64,000 nt of DNA. Source: JAQGMV01 sp035626595. GTDB taxonomy: Bacteria; Pseudomonadota; Gammaproteobacteria; Burkholderiales; SG8-41. The notes beneath the pieces were generated by a model, which was given only the letters and a program-made list of their open reading frames with translations, was not told where the DNA came from and searched no databases. Below, piece by piece: positions 33,739 to 45,200 of the stretch. A program made the position numbers and the translations under genes. Location: contig DASPNJ010000046.1 in assembly GCA_035626595.1 (NCBI GenBank), positions 1-64,000 of the forward strand, read 5' to 3'. Position 1 is the stretch's first letter. Each line of letters begins with the position of its first letter.

Positions 33739-34580
33739 GCATGAGAGTCGCGATCGCGGGCAGCGGCGGCCGCATGGGCCGCGTGCTGATCGAGACCGTG
33801 CTCGCCGCGCCTGAAGCCCTGCTGGCAGCAGCCCTGGAGCAGCGCGGCAATGCGAACGTCGGCAAGGACGCGGGAGAGCTCGTCGGCGCACCGTGCGGTG
33901 TTCGCGTGAGCGACGACCCGCAGCGCGCGCTCGCCGGCTGTGACGTGCTGATCGACTTCACGCGGCCGCAAGGCACGATCGAGCACCTGGCGATCTGCCG
34001 CGAGAACGGTGTGCGGCTCGTCATCGGCACCACCGGCTTCGACGACGCTCAGAAACGGGCGATCGCGGAAGCCGCACGCGCCATTCCGATCGCGATGGCT
34101 CCGAACTTCAGCGTGGGCGTGAACGTCCTCTTCAGGCTGTTGCAGGTTGCGGCAGGCGCGCTCAACGAAGGCTACGACGTCGAGATCGTCGAAGCGCACC
34201 ATCGCCACAAAGTCGATGCGCCTTCCGGTACGGCTTTGCGCATGGGAGAAATCATCGCGACCACGCTCGGGCGCGACCTCAGGACTGCGGCGGTATACGG
34301 CCGCGAAGGCGTGACGGGTGAGCGCAAACGCGAGACGATCGGTTTCGCCACCGTGCGAGGAGGCGATGTGGTGGGCGATCACACGGCCATGTTCCTCGGC
34401 GCCGGCGAGCGCATCGAGATCACCCACAGATCGGCGAGTCGTGCGACCTATGCGCAGGGTGCGCTGCGTGCCGCCCGGTTTCTCATGGAGCAGCCGGCGG
34501 CGCTCTACGATATGCAGGACGTGCTGGGGATAAAAACCCACGACGCGCTTCGAGACTTCGTCCCTCAGCGCAAAAAGTAG
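33735..34580 (+). CDS. dapB: 4-Hydroxy-tetrahydrodipicolinate reductase DapB with repeat-derived C-terminus
   Basis: 281 aa from GTG 33735. It reduces HTPA in lysine and diaminopimelate synthesis. The NAD(P)H loop is AGSGGRMG; catalytic His155 and Lys159 lie in EAHHRHKVDAPSGTA. DapB proteins normally end soon after YDMQDVLGL. Here the frame continues from residue 266 (IKTHDALRDFVPQRKK) into a family B repeat, and the TAG stop (34578-34580) is inside that repeat, so about 15 residues come from the element. The enzyme core is intact. Confidence 0.95.
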   Translation: MSMRVAIAGSGGRMGRVLIETVLAAPEALLAAALEQRGNANVGKDAGELVGAPCGVRVSDDPQRALAGCDVLIDFTRPQGTIEHLAICRENGVRLVIGTTGFDDAQKRAIAEAARAIPIAMAPNFSVGVNVLFRLLQVAAGALNEGYDVEIVEAHHRHKVDAPSGTALRMGEIIATTLGRDLRTAAVYGREGVTGERKRETIGFATVRGGDVVGDHTAMFLGAGERIEITHRSASRATYAQGALRAARFLMEQPAALYDMQDVLGIKTHDALRDFVPQRKK

Positions 34581-34608
34581 CTGAGCGCGGCGCTCGCCGC
34601 GCTTTTTC
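34531..34608 (+). repeat. Family B repeat, single unit overlapping the end of dapB
   Basis: TAAAAACCCACGACGCGC, TTCGAGACTTCGTCC, CAGCGCAAAAAGTAGC, then the second hairpin and a T-run. The leading TAA is out of the dapB frame, so translation goes on to the TAG in AAAGTAGCTGAG. Elsewhere the same position of the unit is the real stop codon of the host gene. Confidence 0.85.
34584..34607 (+). terminator. Intrinsic terminator after dapB (part of the family B unit)
   Basis: An 8-bp stem, AGCGCGGC/GCCGCGCT with loop GCTC, is followed by five Ts. It is the clearest terminator among the family B units. Its T-run overlaps the probable -35 box of carA. Confidence 0.8.
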
Positions 34609-34633
34609 ATATCCCGTACATATCCCGTATAAT
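34606..34633 (+). promoter_or_regulatory. carAB promoter with tandem 11-bp direct repeats
   Basis: A perfect -10 TATAAT (34628-34633) is preceded by TTCATA (34606-34611) at 16 bases. The spacer is made of two tandem copies of CATATCCCGTA (34608-34629). The direct repeats could be an operator or result from slippage. I recognise no ArgR or PurR box. Confidence 0.65.
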
Positions 34634-34647
34634 TCGGGTTCCAAGCG

Positions 34648-34676
34648 AGCGGGACGGGCTTCAAGCCTGTCCCGCT
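34648..34676 (+). promoter_or_regulatory. Strong hairpin in the carA 5' leader
   Basis: About 12 bp of stem (AGCGGGACGGGC pairing with GCCTGTCCCGCT, one G-U) around a TTCAA loop, followed by TTCC but no T-run. It would lie at about +8 of the carA message. It may stabilise the message or be another REP-type palindrome. Confidence 0.5.
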
Positions 34677-34715
34677 TTCCACATCAAGCCCCGCAAATTC
34701 AGGAGTTTCCCGCTC

Positions 34716-35849
34716 GTGTCGACGCGTACGCCCGCCATCCTCGTGCTCAGGGATGGGACCGTATTCCGCGGCACGTCGATCGGTGCCTCCGGCCTGACGG
34801 TGGGCGAGGTGGTGTTCAACACCGCCATGACGGGTTACCAGGAGATCCTCACGGATCCTTCGTACTGCCGGCAGATCGTGACGCTCACGTATCCGCACAT
34901 CGGCAACTACGGCGCGAATGCGGAGGACGTCGAAGCCGATCGCATCTACGCGGCGGGTCTCGTGATCCGCGATCTTCCGGTGCTCGCGTCGAACTGGCGC
35001 CAGAGCTGCACGCTGCCCGAATATCTGCAGCGTGAGAACGTCGTCGCCATCGCCGACATCGACACGCGGAAGCTGACACGCATCCTGCGTGACAAGGGCG
35101 CACAGGACGGCTGCATCATGGCGGGTGAAATCGACGAAGGCAAAGCGCTGGAAGCCGCGCGTGCGTTCCCCGGTCTCGTCGGCATGGACCTCGCGAAAGT
35201 CGTGAGCTGTAAAAAGCCCTACGACTGGCGGGAAGCGGCATGGAAGCTCGCGTCCGGGTATGGCAGCCGAAGCGGCGAGGGGCGCTTTCACGTCGTGGCG
35301 TACGACTACGGCGTCAAGCGCAACATCCTGCGCAAGCTCGCCGAGCGCGACTGCAAGGTCACCGTCGTTCCCGCGGAGACGCCGGCCGAAGAAGCGCTCG
35401 GGCTCGAGCCGCACGGCATCCTGCTCGCGAACGGCCCCGGCGACCCGGCGCCGTGCGATTACGCGATCCGCGCGATCCGCACTTTCCTCGGCGTGGGCGT
35501 GCCGCTCTTCGGCATCTGCCTTGGGCACCAGCTGCTCGGGCTCGCGGTGGGCGCGAAGACGATCAAGATGAAATTCGGCCACCACGGCGCGAATCACCCG
35601 GTGCAGGATCTCGAAACGGGCCGCGTCATGATCACGAGCCAGAACCACGGATTCGCGGTCGATCCCGCGACGCTGCCCGACAACGCGCGCGTGACGCACG
35701 TCTCGCTCTTCGACGGCAGCCTCCAGGGCTTCAGCCTGACCGATCGGCCGGCGTTCTGCTTCCAGGGTCACCCGGAGGCGAGCCCCGGACCGCGCGACGT
35801 CGATTACCTGTTCGACCGCTTCATCGATTCGATGGCGCAGAAGGCGTAA
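34716..35849 (+). CDS. carA: Carbamoyl-phosphate synthase small subunit CarA
   Basis: 377 aa from GTG 34716, with AGGAG upstream. It is the glutaminase subunit that feeds ammonia to CarB. The CPSase N-terminal domain is followed by a class I amidotransferase with nucleophile Cys268 (FGICLGHQLLGLA) and the His/Glu pair in GHPEASPGP. It is followed by carB after three bases. A promoter, tandem repeats and a leader hairpin lie in the 135 bases before it. Confidence 0.97.
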   Translation: MSTRTPAILVLRDGTVFRGTSIGASGLTVGEVVFNTAMTGYQEILTDPSYCRQIVTLTYPHIGNYGANAEDVEADRIYAAGLVIRDLPVLASNWRQSCTLPEYLQRENVVAIADIDTRKLTRILRDKGAQDGCIMAGEIDEGKALEAARAFPGLVGMDLAKVVSCKKPYDWREAAWKLASGYGSRSGEGRFHVVAYDYGVKRNILRKLAERDCKVTVVPAETPAEEALGLEPHGILLANGPGDPAPCDYAIRAIRTFLGVGVPLFGICLGHQLLGLAVGAKTIKMKFGHHGANHPVQDLETGRVMITSQNHGFAVDPATLPDNARVTHVSLFDGSLQGFSLTDRPAFCFQGHPEASPGPRDVDYLFDRFIDSMAQKA

Positions 35850-35852
35850 ACG

Positions 35853-39073
<3,221 letters not shown>

Positions 39074-39077
<4 letters not shown>

Positions 39078-39550
39078 GCAAGATTCCACTGACCGTCAAA
39101 GGCGCGGAGAAGCTGCGTGCCGAGCTCCAGGAGCTGAAGGCCGTTCAGCGCCCCGCAATCATCACGGCCATCGCCGAAGCGCGTTCGCACGGCGACTTGT
39201 CCGAGAACGCGGAGTATCACGCCGCAAAAGAGCGCCAGAGCTTCATCGAAGGGCGCATCAGCGATCTCGAGGCCAAGCTCTCGAACGCCCAGATCATCAA
39301 CCCGGCGCTGCTCGACGCCGACGGACGTGCGGTTTTCGGCGCCACCGTCGATCTCGAGGACCTCGACAGCGGCGAGATCGTGTCGTACCAGATCGTTGGC
39401 GAGGACGAAGCCGACATCAAATCGGGCAAGATCTCCATCAGCTCCCCGATCGCTCGCGCGCTCATCGGGAAGTACGCGGGCGACGTCGCGGAAGTACAGG
39501 CGCCCGGCGGCGTGCGCGAGTACGAAATTCTGGAGGTCAAATACATCTAG
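39074..39550 (+). CDS. greA: Transcription elongation factor GreA
   Basis: 158 aa from ATG 39074, the same length as E. coli GreA. The N-terminal coiled coil carries the acidic tip (AEARSHGDLSENAEYHAAKE), which promotes RNA cleavage in backtracked polymerase. The C-terminal domain ends VQAPGGVREYEILEVKYI. The start overlaps the carB stop. Two family A repeats and a hairpin follow before convergent yhbY. Confidence 0.97.
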
Positions 39551-39592
39551 TCGATCTTCCGGCATCGCAGTCGCGGGCGTACCGGACGGTGT

Positions 39593-39661
39593 ACGAACAG
39601 AGGGAACCCGGTGATGCATGGCGCCTGATTGGCGCCGTGTTCCCTCCGTAACCTGCCGCGG
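39593..39661 (+). repeat. Family A palindromic repeat, copy 6 (with inner palindrome)
   Basis: ACGAACAGAGGGAACCC, then a 30-base loop holding its own GGCGCC-TGATT-GGCGCC hairpin, then GTTCCCTCCGTAACCTG. It is the first of two copies in the greA-yhbY gap. Confidence 0.7.
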
Positions 39662-39672
39662 CGAAAATCCTC

Positions 39673-39688
39673 GCGGGCATACGCCCGC
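39673..39688. terminator. Hairpin between convergent greA and yhbY
   Basis: GCGGGC-ATAC-GCCCGC, a perfect 6-bp stem between the two family A copies. There is no T-run; it may work with the flanking palindromes to end both transcripts. Confidence 0.4.
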
Positions 39689-39702
39689 AGCCGCGGCCGA
39701 TC

Positions 39703-39756
39703 ACGAACAGAGGGAAACCGCTGATGGTTTCCCTCCGTAAGCTCCTTTCCTTCGGT
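39703..39756 (+). repeat. Family A palindromic repeat, copy 7
   Basis: ACGAACAGAGGGAAACC, GCTGAT loop, GGTTTCCCTCCGTAAGC, then TCCTTTCCTTCGG. The 10-bp stem is perfect. It is followed by the yhbY stop region. Confidence 0.8.
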
Positions 39757-39767
39757 TTCAGCAGCAG

Positions 39768-40121
39768 CTACGTGTTCTGGTAGCTGCGCTTGGTCCGGCG
39801 CGCGGGCTTGCGGCGCGCGCGCGGCTTTTTCTTCGGCGTATCCTCGGGCGCCTGCGGCCGGTACACCACGATGATCTTGCCGATGTGCTGCACGGCTTGC
39901 GCGCCGGTCGCCTCGCAGACCGCCTGCACGAGCGTTTCCCGCGCTGCGCGGTCATCGCCCAGCACGCGGATCTTGATGAGCTCGTGGGCGCGTAGAGCAG
40001 CTTCGATCTCGCGCTCGACCTGGGGCGTGAGGCCCGCATCGCCGACCATCACTACGGGCTGCAGATGATGCGCTCTCGCGCGCAGCGCGCGGCGCTCGCC
40101 CGGTGTAAGGAGTTGGTCCAT
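39768..40121 (-). CDS. yhbY: YhbY-family RNA-binding protein
   Basis: 117 aa. A CRM-domain protein linked to 50S ribosome assembly. The family core is present: LTPGERRALRARAHHLQPVVMVG, then GLTPQVEREIEAALRAHELIKIRV. The C-terminus adds a basic tail (KKKPRARRKPARRTKR) likely to bind RNA. It is divergent from rlmE by 19 bases, a conserved pairing. Confidence 0.93.
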   Translation of the reverse strand: MDQLLTPGERRALRARAHHLQPVVMVGDAGLTPQVEREIEAALRAHELIKIRVLGDDRAARETLVQAVCEATGAQAVQHIGKIIVVYRPQAPEDTPKKKPRARRKPARRTKRSYQNT

Positions 40122-40140
40122 GGCTGAAGTCTAATAGGGG

Positions 40141-40761
40141 ATGGCGAAAACGAGTAAAGCGTGGATGCGCCAGCACGTCACGGACCCGTACGTGCGCCGC
40201 GCGAGCGCCGAAGGCTACCGCTCGCGTGCCGCTTTCAAGCTCCAGCAGATCGCGGAAAAGGACAAGCTGCTGAAGCCCGGCATGACGGTCGTCGATCTGG
40301 GCGCCGCGCCTGGCGGCTGGTCGCAGGTTGCGGCGAAGGCCGTGGGCGACACCGGCCGGGTCATTGCAGTGGATCTCGCCGAAATGGCGCAAGTGCATGG
40401 TGTCACAGCGATCGTCGGCGATTTCCAGGAGCAGCCGACGCTCGCAGCCGTGGAAGCGGCGCTCGAAGGCCGGCAGGCCGATCTTGTGCTTTCCGATATG
40501 GCGCCCAATCTAAGCGGTATCGCGACAGCCGATCAGGCGCGCTCGATGGGCCTTGCCGAGCTCGCGCTCGAATTCGCCGTCAAACACCTGAAACCGCACG
40601 GTAACTTCCTGGTCAAAGTGTTCCATGGCGCTGGTTACGACGCCTTCGTCGGGACCATGCGCCGTTCGTTTTTGCAGGTATCGACGCGCAAGCCGCTGGC
40701 GTCGCGCAGCCGCTCCAGCGAGGTCTACCTGCTCGGAAAAGGCGTGCGAAATCAGTCGTAA
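40141..40761 (+). CDS. rlmE: 23S rRNA (uridine-2'-O)-methyltransferase RlmE (FtsJ/RrmJ)
   Basis: 206 aa. It methylates U2552 of 23S rRNA. The K-D-K-E catalytic tetrad is complete at Lys33, Asp119 (LSDMAPN), Lys159 (FLVKVFHG) and Glu194 (SSEVYLL). The SAM site is VDLGAAPGGW. GGGG lies just before the ATG. It is followed by ftsH, the conserved heat-shock-linked order. Confidence 0.97.
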   Translation: MAKTSKAWMRQHVTDPYVRRASAEGYRSRAAFKLQQIAEKDKLLKPGMTVVDLGAAPGGWSQVAAKAVGDTGRVIAVDLAEMAQVHGVTAIVGDFQEQPTLAAVEAALEGRQADLVLSDMAPNLSGIATADQARSMGLAELALEFAVKHLKPHGNFLVKVFHGAGYDAFVGTMRRSFLQVSTRKPLASRSRSSEVYLLGKGVRNQS

Positions 40762-40834
40762 AGCACACTGCTGCGCGGCGAGTATCGTTTAGAATCGAAC
40801 CCTTTGCGGTTGAAGTGCGGTTTAAGGAGACTGC

Positions 40835-42724
40835 TTGAACAATTTGATCAAGAACGTGGCGATCTGGCTGGTGATCGCGCTGGTCCTCATGACCGTTTTC
40901 AACCAGTTCAGCACGCGCCAGACCGCGCAGAAGGCGGTCGAATACTCCCAGTTCATCGAGGAGGTGAAGCAGGGCCGCATCGCGAAAGTGACGATCGAGG
41001 GCCGGGTGCTCAAAGGCGTGAAAACGACCGGCGAGCGCTTCACCACGTATTCGCCGTCCGATCCGTGGCTCGTCTCCGATCTGCTCAAGAACGGGGTGAT
41101 CGTCGAGGCCAAGCCCGAGGAGGAGCCTTCGCTCCTCATGAACATCTTCGTGTCCTGGTTCCCGATGCTGCTGCTCATCGGGGTGTGGATTTTCTTCATG
41201 CGCCAGATGCAGGGCGGCGGCCGCGGCGGCGCGTTCTCGTTCGGCAAGAGCCGCGCGCGCATGCTCGACGAATCGAACAACACGGTCACGTTCGCGGACG
41301 TCGCCGGCTGCGAGGAAGCGAAAGAAGAAGTCGCCGAGCTCGTCGAGTTCCTGCGCGACCCCTCGAAGTTCCAGAAGCTGGGCGGGCGCATCCCGCGCGG
41401 CGTGCTGATGGTGGGCAACCCCGGCACCGGTAAGACGCTGCTCGCACGCGCGATCGCGGGCGAAGCGAAAGTGCCGTTTTTCAGCATCTCCGGCTCGGAT
41501 TTCGTGGAGATGTTCGTCGGCGTGGGCGCCGCACGCGTGCGCGACATGTTCGAGCAGGCGAAGAAGCATTCGCCGTGCATCGTGTTCATCGACGAGATCG
41601 ACGCGGTCGGACGCCAGCGGGGCGCCGGCCTGGGCGGCGGCAACGACGAGCGCGAGCAGACGCTCAATCAGCTCCTCGTCGAAATGGACGGTTTCGAGGC
41701 CAACTCCGGCGTGATCGTGATCGCCGCGACCAACCGCCCGGACGTGCTGGATCCGGCGCTGCTGCGGCCGGGCCGTTTCGACCGGCAGGTCGTGGTGCCG
41801 CTGCCGGACATCCGCGGCCGCGAGCAGATACTGCAAGTACATATGCGCAAGGTGCCGGTGGCCCCGGACGTGCGGCCCGACGTGCTTGCGCGCGGCACCC
41901 CCGGCTTCTCGGGCGCCGATCTCGCCAACCTCGTGAACGAAGCCGCACTGTTTGCGGCCCGTGCGAACAAGCGCCTCGTCGATATGGACGATTTCGAGCG
42001 CGCCAAGGACAAGATCATCATGGGCGCGGAACGGCGCTCGATCGTGATGCCGGAGCACGAGCGCCGTAATACGGCCTATCACGAAGCGGGTCATGCGGTC
42101 GTGGCGCGTTCGCTGAACAAGACCGACCCCGTGCACAAGGTAACGATCATCCCGCGCGGGCGCGCGCTCGGCGTGACCATGCAGCTCCCGGTCGAAGATC
42201 GCTACAGCATGGACCGCGAACAGATTCTGCAGAACATCTCGGTGCTTTTCGGCGGGCGCATCGCGGAAGAGATCTTCATGAGCCAGATGACGACCGGCGC
42301 CTCGAACGACTTCGAGCGCGCGACCGAGATGGCGCGCAACATGGTCGTGCGGTGGGGCATGAGCGATTCGATGGGGCCGATGGTCTACGGAGAGAACGAG
42401 GGCGAAGTGTTCCTCGGCCGCTCGATCACCACGCACAAGAACGTCTCCGAATCGACGCTGCAGCAGGTGGACACCGAGATCCGCCGCATCATCGACCAGC
42501 AGTACGGCATTGCGCGCAAGATCATCGAGGACAACCGCGACAAGGTCGACATCATGGCCAAGGCGTTGCTGGAGTGGGAAACCATAGACGCCGACCAGAT
42601 CAACGACATCATGGAAGGCCGCCCGCCGCGTCCGCCGAAACCGGCGCAGCCGCCGGCGCAACAGCCGCCGCGGGATCCGACGCCCACGCCGGCGCCCACG
42701 GCGACGGCGGCGCCCGAGGCCTGA
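40835..42724 (+). CDS. ftsH: ATP-dependent zinc metalloprotease FtsH
   Basis: 629 aa from TTG 40835, with a strong AAGGAGA five bases upstream. There are two N-terminal transmembrane helices (about 5-23 and 100-122) with a periplasmic domain between. The AAA module has Walker A GNPGTGKT, Walker B IVFIDEID and the second-region RPGRFDR. The protease domain has the zinc motif HEAGH. The tail is Pro/Ala-rich. It degrades membrane proteins, LpxC and sigma-32. A TAGAAT box at 40790 may be its -10. Confidence 0.97.
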   Translation: MNNLIKNVAIWLVIALVLMTVFNQFSTRQTAQKAVEYSQFIEEVKQGRIAKVTIEGRVLKGVKTTGERFTTYSPSDPWLVSDLLKNGVIVEAKPEEEPSLLMNIFVSWFPMLLLIGVWIFFMRQMQGGGRGGAFSFGKSRARMLDESNNTVTFADVAGCEEAKEEVAELVEFLRDPSKFQKLGGRIPRGVLMVGNPGTGKTLLARAIAGEAKVPFFSISGSDFVEMFVGVGAARVRDMFEQAKKHSPCIVFIDEIDAVGRQRGAGLGGGNDEREQTLNQLLVEMDGFEANSGVIVIAATNRPDVLDPALLRPGRFDRQVVVPLPDIRGREQILQVHMRKVPVAPDVRPDVLARGTPGFSGADLANLVNEAALFAARANKRLVDMDDFERAKDKIIMGAERRSIVMPEHERRNTAYHEAGHAVVARSLNKTDPVHKVTIIPRGRALGVTMQLPVEDRYSMDREQILQNISVLFGGRIAEEIFMSQMTTGASNDFERATEMARNMVVRWGMSDSMGPMVYGENEGEVFLGRSITTHKNVSESTLQQVDTEIRRIIDQQYGIARKIIEDNRDKVDIMAKALLEWETIDADQINDIMEGRPPRPPKPAQPPAQQPPRDPTPTPAPTATAAPEA

Positions 42725-43584
42725 TCCCGCGTTTTCTTCAATGCGGCAGCTATGTGCTGCCGCTTGAGCGTCCGCTCCTGATGGGCGTCGTGAACACGAC
42801 GCCCGATTCTTTTTCGGATGGCGGTTTGTTCCTCGCGAACGATGCGGCGATCGCGCACGCGCGGCGGCTGATCGCCGAAGGCGCGGACCTGATCGACATC
42901 GGCGGCGAATCGACGCGGCCGGGCGCGTCAGCCGTGACGCTCGAGGAAGAGCGCGCTCGCGTGCTTCCGGTGATCGAGGCGCTCGCCGCCTGCGGCATAC
43001 CGCTCTCGGTCGATACCCGCAAGCCCGAGCTCATGCGCGATGCGATCGCCGCGGGCGCGAGCATGGTCAACGACGTGAGCGCGCTGGAATCGGCGAGAGC
43101 GCTGGAAATCGTCGCTGAGGCCTCCGTCGCGGTGTGTCTCATGCACAAACAGGGCGAGCCTCAGACGATGCAGCAGGATCCGCGCTACGACGACGTGGTT
43201 TCGGAGGTGCGTGCGTACCTCGCACGGCGCATTGCCGCAGCGGAAGCCGCCGGCGTCGCGCGCAGCCGCATTGTCATCGATCCCGGCTTCGGTTTCGGCA
43301 AGACGTTTGAGCACAACGTCGAGCTCCTGCGCAGTCTGCCGGCGCTGACGGAGCTCGGCGTGCCGGTGCTCGCCGGACTTTCGCGTAAGGCGATGCTCGG
43401 GCGTATCACCGGACGCGAGCCGCGCGAGCGCGTGCATGCCAGCGTCGCCGCGGCGCTGTTCGCGGCCGAGCAGGGCGCGCTGATCCTGAGGGTGCACGAT
43501 GTCGCGGCGACTCGCGATGCGCTCGCGATATGGTCCGCGCTCAAGGGTACAATCGGGCCCTCTTCGCACAGGCAGAATGGATGA
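42721..43584 (+). CDS. folP: Dihydropteroate synthase FolP (probable CTG start)
   Basis: 287 aa if started at CTG 42721, which overlaps the ftsH stop as CTGA. It joins p-aminobenzoate to the pterin diphosphate in folate synthesis. Signatures MGVVNTTPDSFSDGG, DIGGESTRPGA and DPGFGFGKT are intact. Family members begin about 20-24 residues before MGVVN; CTG 42721 gives 24. The alternative GTG 42754 gives 13 residues and has no ribosome site. The frame runs on upstream inside ftsH but is not FolP-like there. The stop overlaps glmM. Confidence 0.93.
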   Translation: MIPRFLQCGSYVLPLERPLLMGVVNTTPDSFSDGGLFLANDAAIAHARRLIAEGADLIDIGGESTRPGASAVTLEEERARVLPVIEALAACGIPLSVDTRKPELMRDAIAAGASMVNDVSALESARALEIVAEASVAVCLMHKQGEPQTMQQDPRYDDVVSEVRAYLARRIAAAEAAGVARSRIVIDPGFGFGKTFEHNVELLRSLPALTELGVPVLAGLSRKAMLGRITGREPRERVHASVAAALFAAEQGALILRVHDVAATRDALAIWSALKGTIGPSSHRQNG

Positions 43585-44927
43585 AGCGCAAGTATTTCGG
43601 AACCGACGGCGTGCGCGGCAAGGTGGGCCAGCCGCCGATCACGCCGGAGCTCGTGATGAAGCTCGGTTACGCGGCCGGCAAAGTGCTCGCGGGACACAAC
43701 GCAGGCGCGGAGCGCCCCGCCGTGCTCATCGGAAAGGACACGCGCGTGTCCGGTTACATGCTGGAGTCGGCGCTGCAGGCGGGACTTTCGGCCGCGGGCG
43801 TGGACATCCTGCTCGTGGGTCCGATGCCCACGCCGGGCGTTGCGTATCTCACGCGCGCGCTGCGGCTCTCCGCCGGCATCGTGATCAGCGCCTCGCACAA
43901 TCCCTTCGACGACAACGGCATCAAGTTCTTCTCCGGAGACGGCATGAAGCTGCCGGACGAAACCGAGACGGAGATCGAATGCGAGCTCGAGCGGCCGCTC
44001 GCCTGCATGGGCTCCGCCGGGTTGGGCAAGGCGCGGCGCATCGATGACGCCGTCGGCCGCTACATCGAGTTCTGCAAGAGCACCTTTCCGACACGCCTCG
44101 ATCTGAAAGGCATGCGCATCGCGGTCGATTGCGCGAACGGCGCGGCCTACCACGTCGCGCCGCATGTATTCCACGAGCTCGGCGCCGACGTGGTGGCGAT
44201 CGGCGTGAGTCCCGACGGCTTCAACATCAACGACGAGTGCGGCGCGACGCATCCCGAGGCGCTGCAGGCCGAGGTGAAGCGCATGCGCGCCGATCTCGGC
44301 ATCGCGCTGGACGGTGATGGCGATCGCCTGATCATGATCGACGGTGACGGTCGGCTCTACGATGGCGACCAGCTTCTGTACGTCGTCGCACGCCGCCGCA
44401 AGGCTCAGGGTGAGCTAGCCGGCGGCGTGGTCGGCACGCAGATGAGCAATCTCGGCCTGGAGCACGCGCTTCAGCGGCTCTCGATTCCGCTCGGTCGCGC
44501 GCGGGTGGGCGACCGCTACGTGCTCGAGATGCTGCAGGAACGGGGATGGCAGCTCGGCGGCGAAAATTCGGGTCACATCGTGTGTCTTGACAAGCACACG
44601 ACGGGCGACGGCATCGTCTCGGCGCTGCAGGTGCTGAGCGCGCTCGCGGCCGAGCGCACGACGCTCGCAGCGGCGACGGCCGATGTCGTTCTGTACCCCC
44701 AGGTCCTCATCAACGTGAAGGTGCAGCCCGGATTCGATTGCCGTGCGCACCGCGCGGTGCAACAGGCGGTCACCGATGCGGAGCACGATCTCGACGGCGC
44801 CGGGCGCGTGCTGCTGCGTCCTTCCGGCACCGAGCCTGTCATCCGCGTGATGGTCGAAGGCAAGGCCGACACCAAGGTGCGGCGCTGGGCCGAAACGATT
44901 GCACAAGCGGTCCGCGAAGCGGCGTGA
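43581..44927 (+). CDS. glmM: Phosphoglucosamine mutase GlmM
   Basis: 448 aa from ATG 43581 (ATGA overlap with folP). It interconverts glucosamine 6- and 1-phosphate for peptidoglycan and LPS. Active Ser105 lies in VISASHNPFDDNG, the metal loop is DGDGDRLIM, the sugar loop is GGENSGHI, and the phosphate-binding end is RPSGTEPVIRVMVEG. The ftsH-folP-glmM order is conserved. Its TGA stop is the first triplet of a three-unit family B array. Confidence 0.97.
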   Translation: MKRKYFGTDGVRGKVGQPPITPELVMKLGYAAGKVLAGHNAGAERPAVLIGKDTRVSGYMLESALQAGLSAAGVDILLVGPMPTPGVAYLTRALRLSAGIVISASHNPFDDNGIKFFSGDGMKLPDETETEIECELERPLACMGSAGLGKARRIDDAVGRYIEFCKSTFPTRLDLKGMRIAVDCANGAAYHVAPHVFHELGADVVAIGVSPDGFNINDECGATHPEALQAEVKRMRADLGIALDGDGDRLIMIDGDGRLYDGDQLLYVVARRRKAQGELAGGVVGTQMSNLGLEHALQRLSIPLGRARVGDRYVLEMLQERGWQLGGENSGHIVCLDKHTTGDGIVSALQVLSALAAERTTLAAATADVVLYPQVLINVKVQPGFDCRAHRAVQQAVTDAEHDLDGAGRVLLRPSGTEPVIRVMVEGKADTKVRRWAETIAQAVREAA

Positions 44928-45122
44928 AAACCCACGACGCGCGGCCGCAAGCGGCCGACCAAAAGGTAGCTTAGGCGCCTGCCGGCGCTCGGAAAATTTA
45001 CGACGCGCCTTCGGCGCAGAAAAGTAGCTGAGCGCGGCAGCCACCCGGGAAAATCCACGACGCGCCGGCATGAAACGCCGGCGCAGAAAAGTAGCTGAGC
45101 GCGGCAGCCGCCGCGCTTCTAT
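44925..45122 (+). repeat. Family B stop-codon repeat, tandem array of three units after glmM
   Basis: Unit 1 starts in the glmM stop (TGAAAACCCACGACGCG) with hairpin CGGCCGC-AA-GCGGCCG and an AGGCGCC-type second hairpin. Unit 2 has GCGCC-TTC-GGCGC and then AGAAAAGTAGCTGAGCGCGG. Unit 3 has GCGCCGGC and GCCGGCGC around ATGAAAC, then the same GTAGCTGAGCGCGG. It ends AGCGCGGC-AGCC-GCCGCGCT (45098-45117) and TCTATC. First hairpins differ in sequence but keep pairing, which points to selection for structure. It fills most of the 273 bases before tpiA. Confidence 0.88.
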
Positions 45123-45148
45123 CAGTGGTTGGCGAAGGGGGCGTTTCG

Positions 45149-45178
45149 TTGACCCTGCCAGCGGCCGCCGTGTAAAAT
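45149..45178 (+). promoter_or_regulatory. Sigma-70 promoter of tpiA
   Basis: -35 TTGACC (45149-45154) and -10 TAAAAT (45173-45178), 18 bases apart, lie 22 bases before tpiA ATG 45201. This promoter sits right after the glmM repeat array. Confidence 0.7.
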
Positions 45179-45200
45179 TCAGCGGTTTAAGTCGGGCTCG

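Noticed and set aside
40613..42661. 682-codon minus-strand open frame opposite ftsH
   Set aside because: Antisense shadow of ftsH with Arg/His-rich composition and no recognisable motif.
42352..42720. FolP fused to an upstream domain
   Set aside because: The frame is open inside ftsH only; the translation there is Arg/Ala-rich shadow sequence.
44928..45148. Small protein gene in the glmM-tpiA space
   Set aside because: The space is three hairpin repeat units with stops in several frames; no coding pattern.
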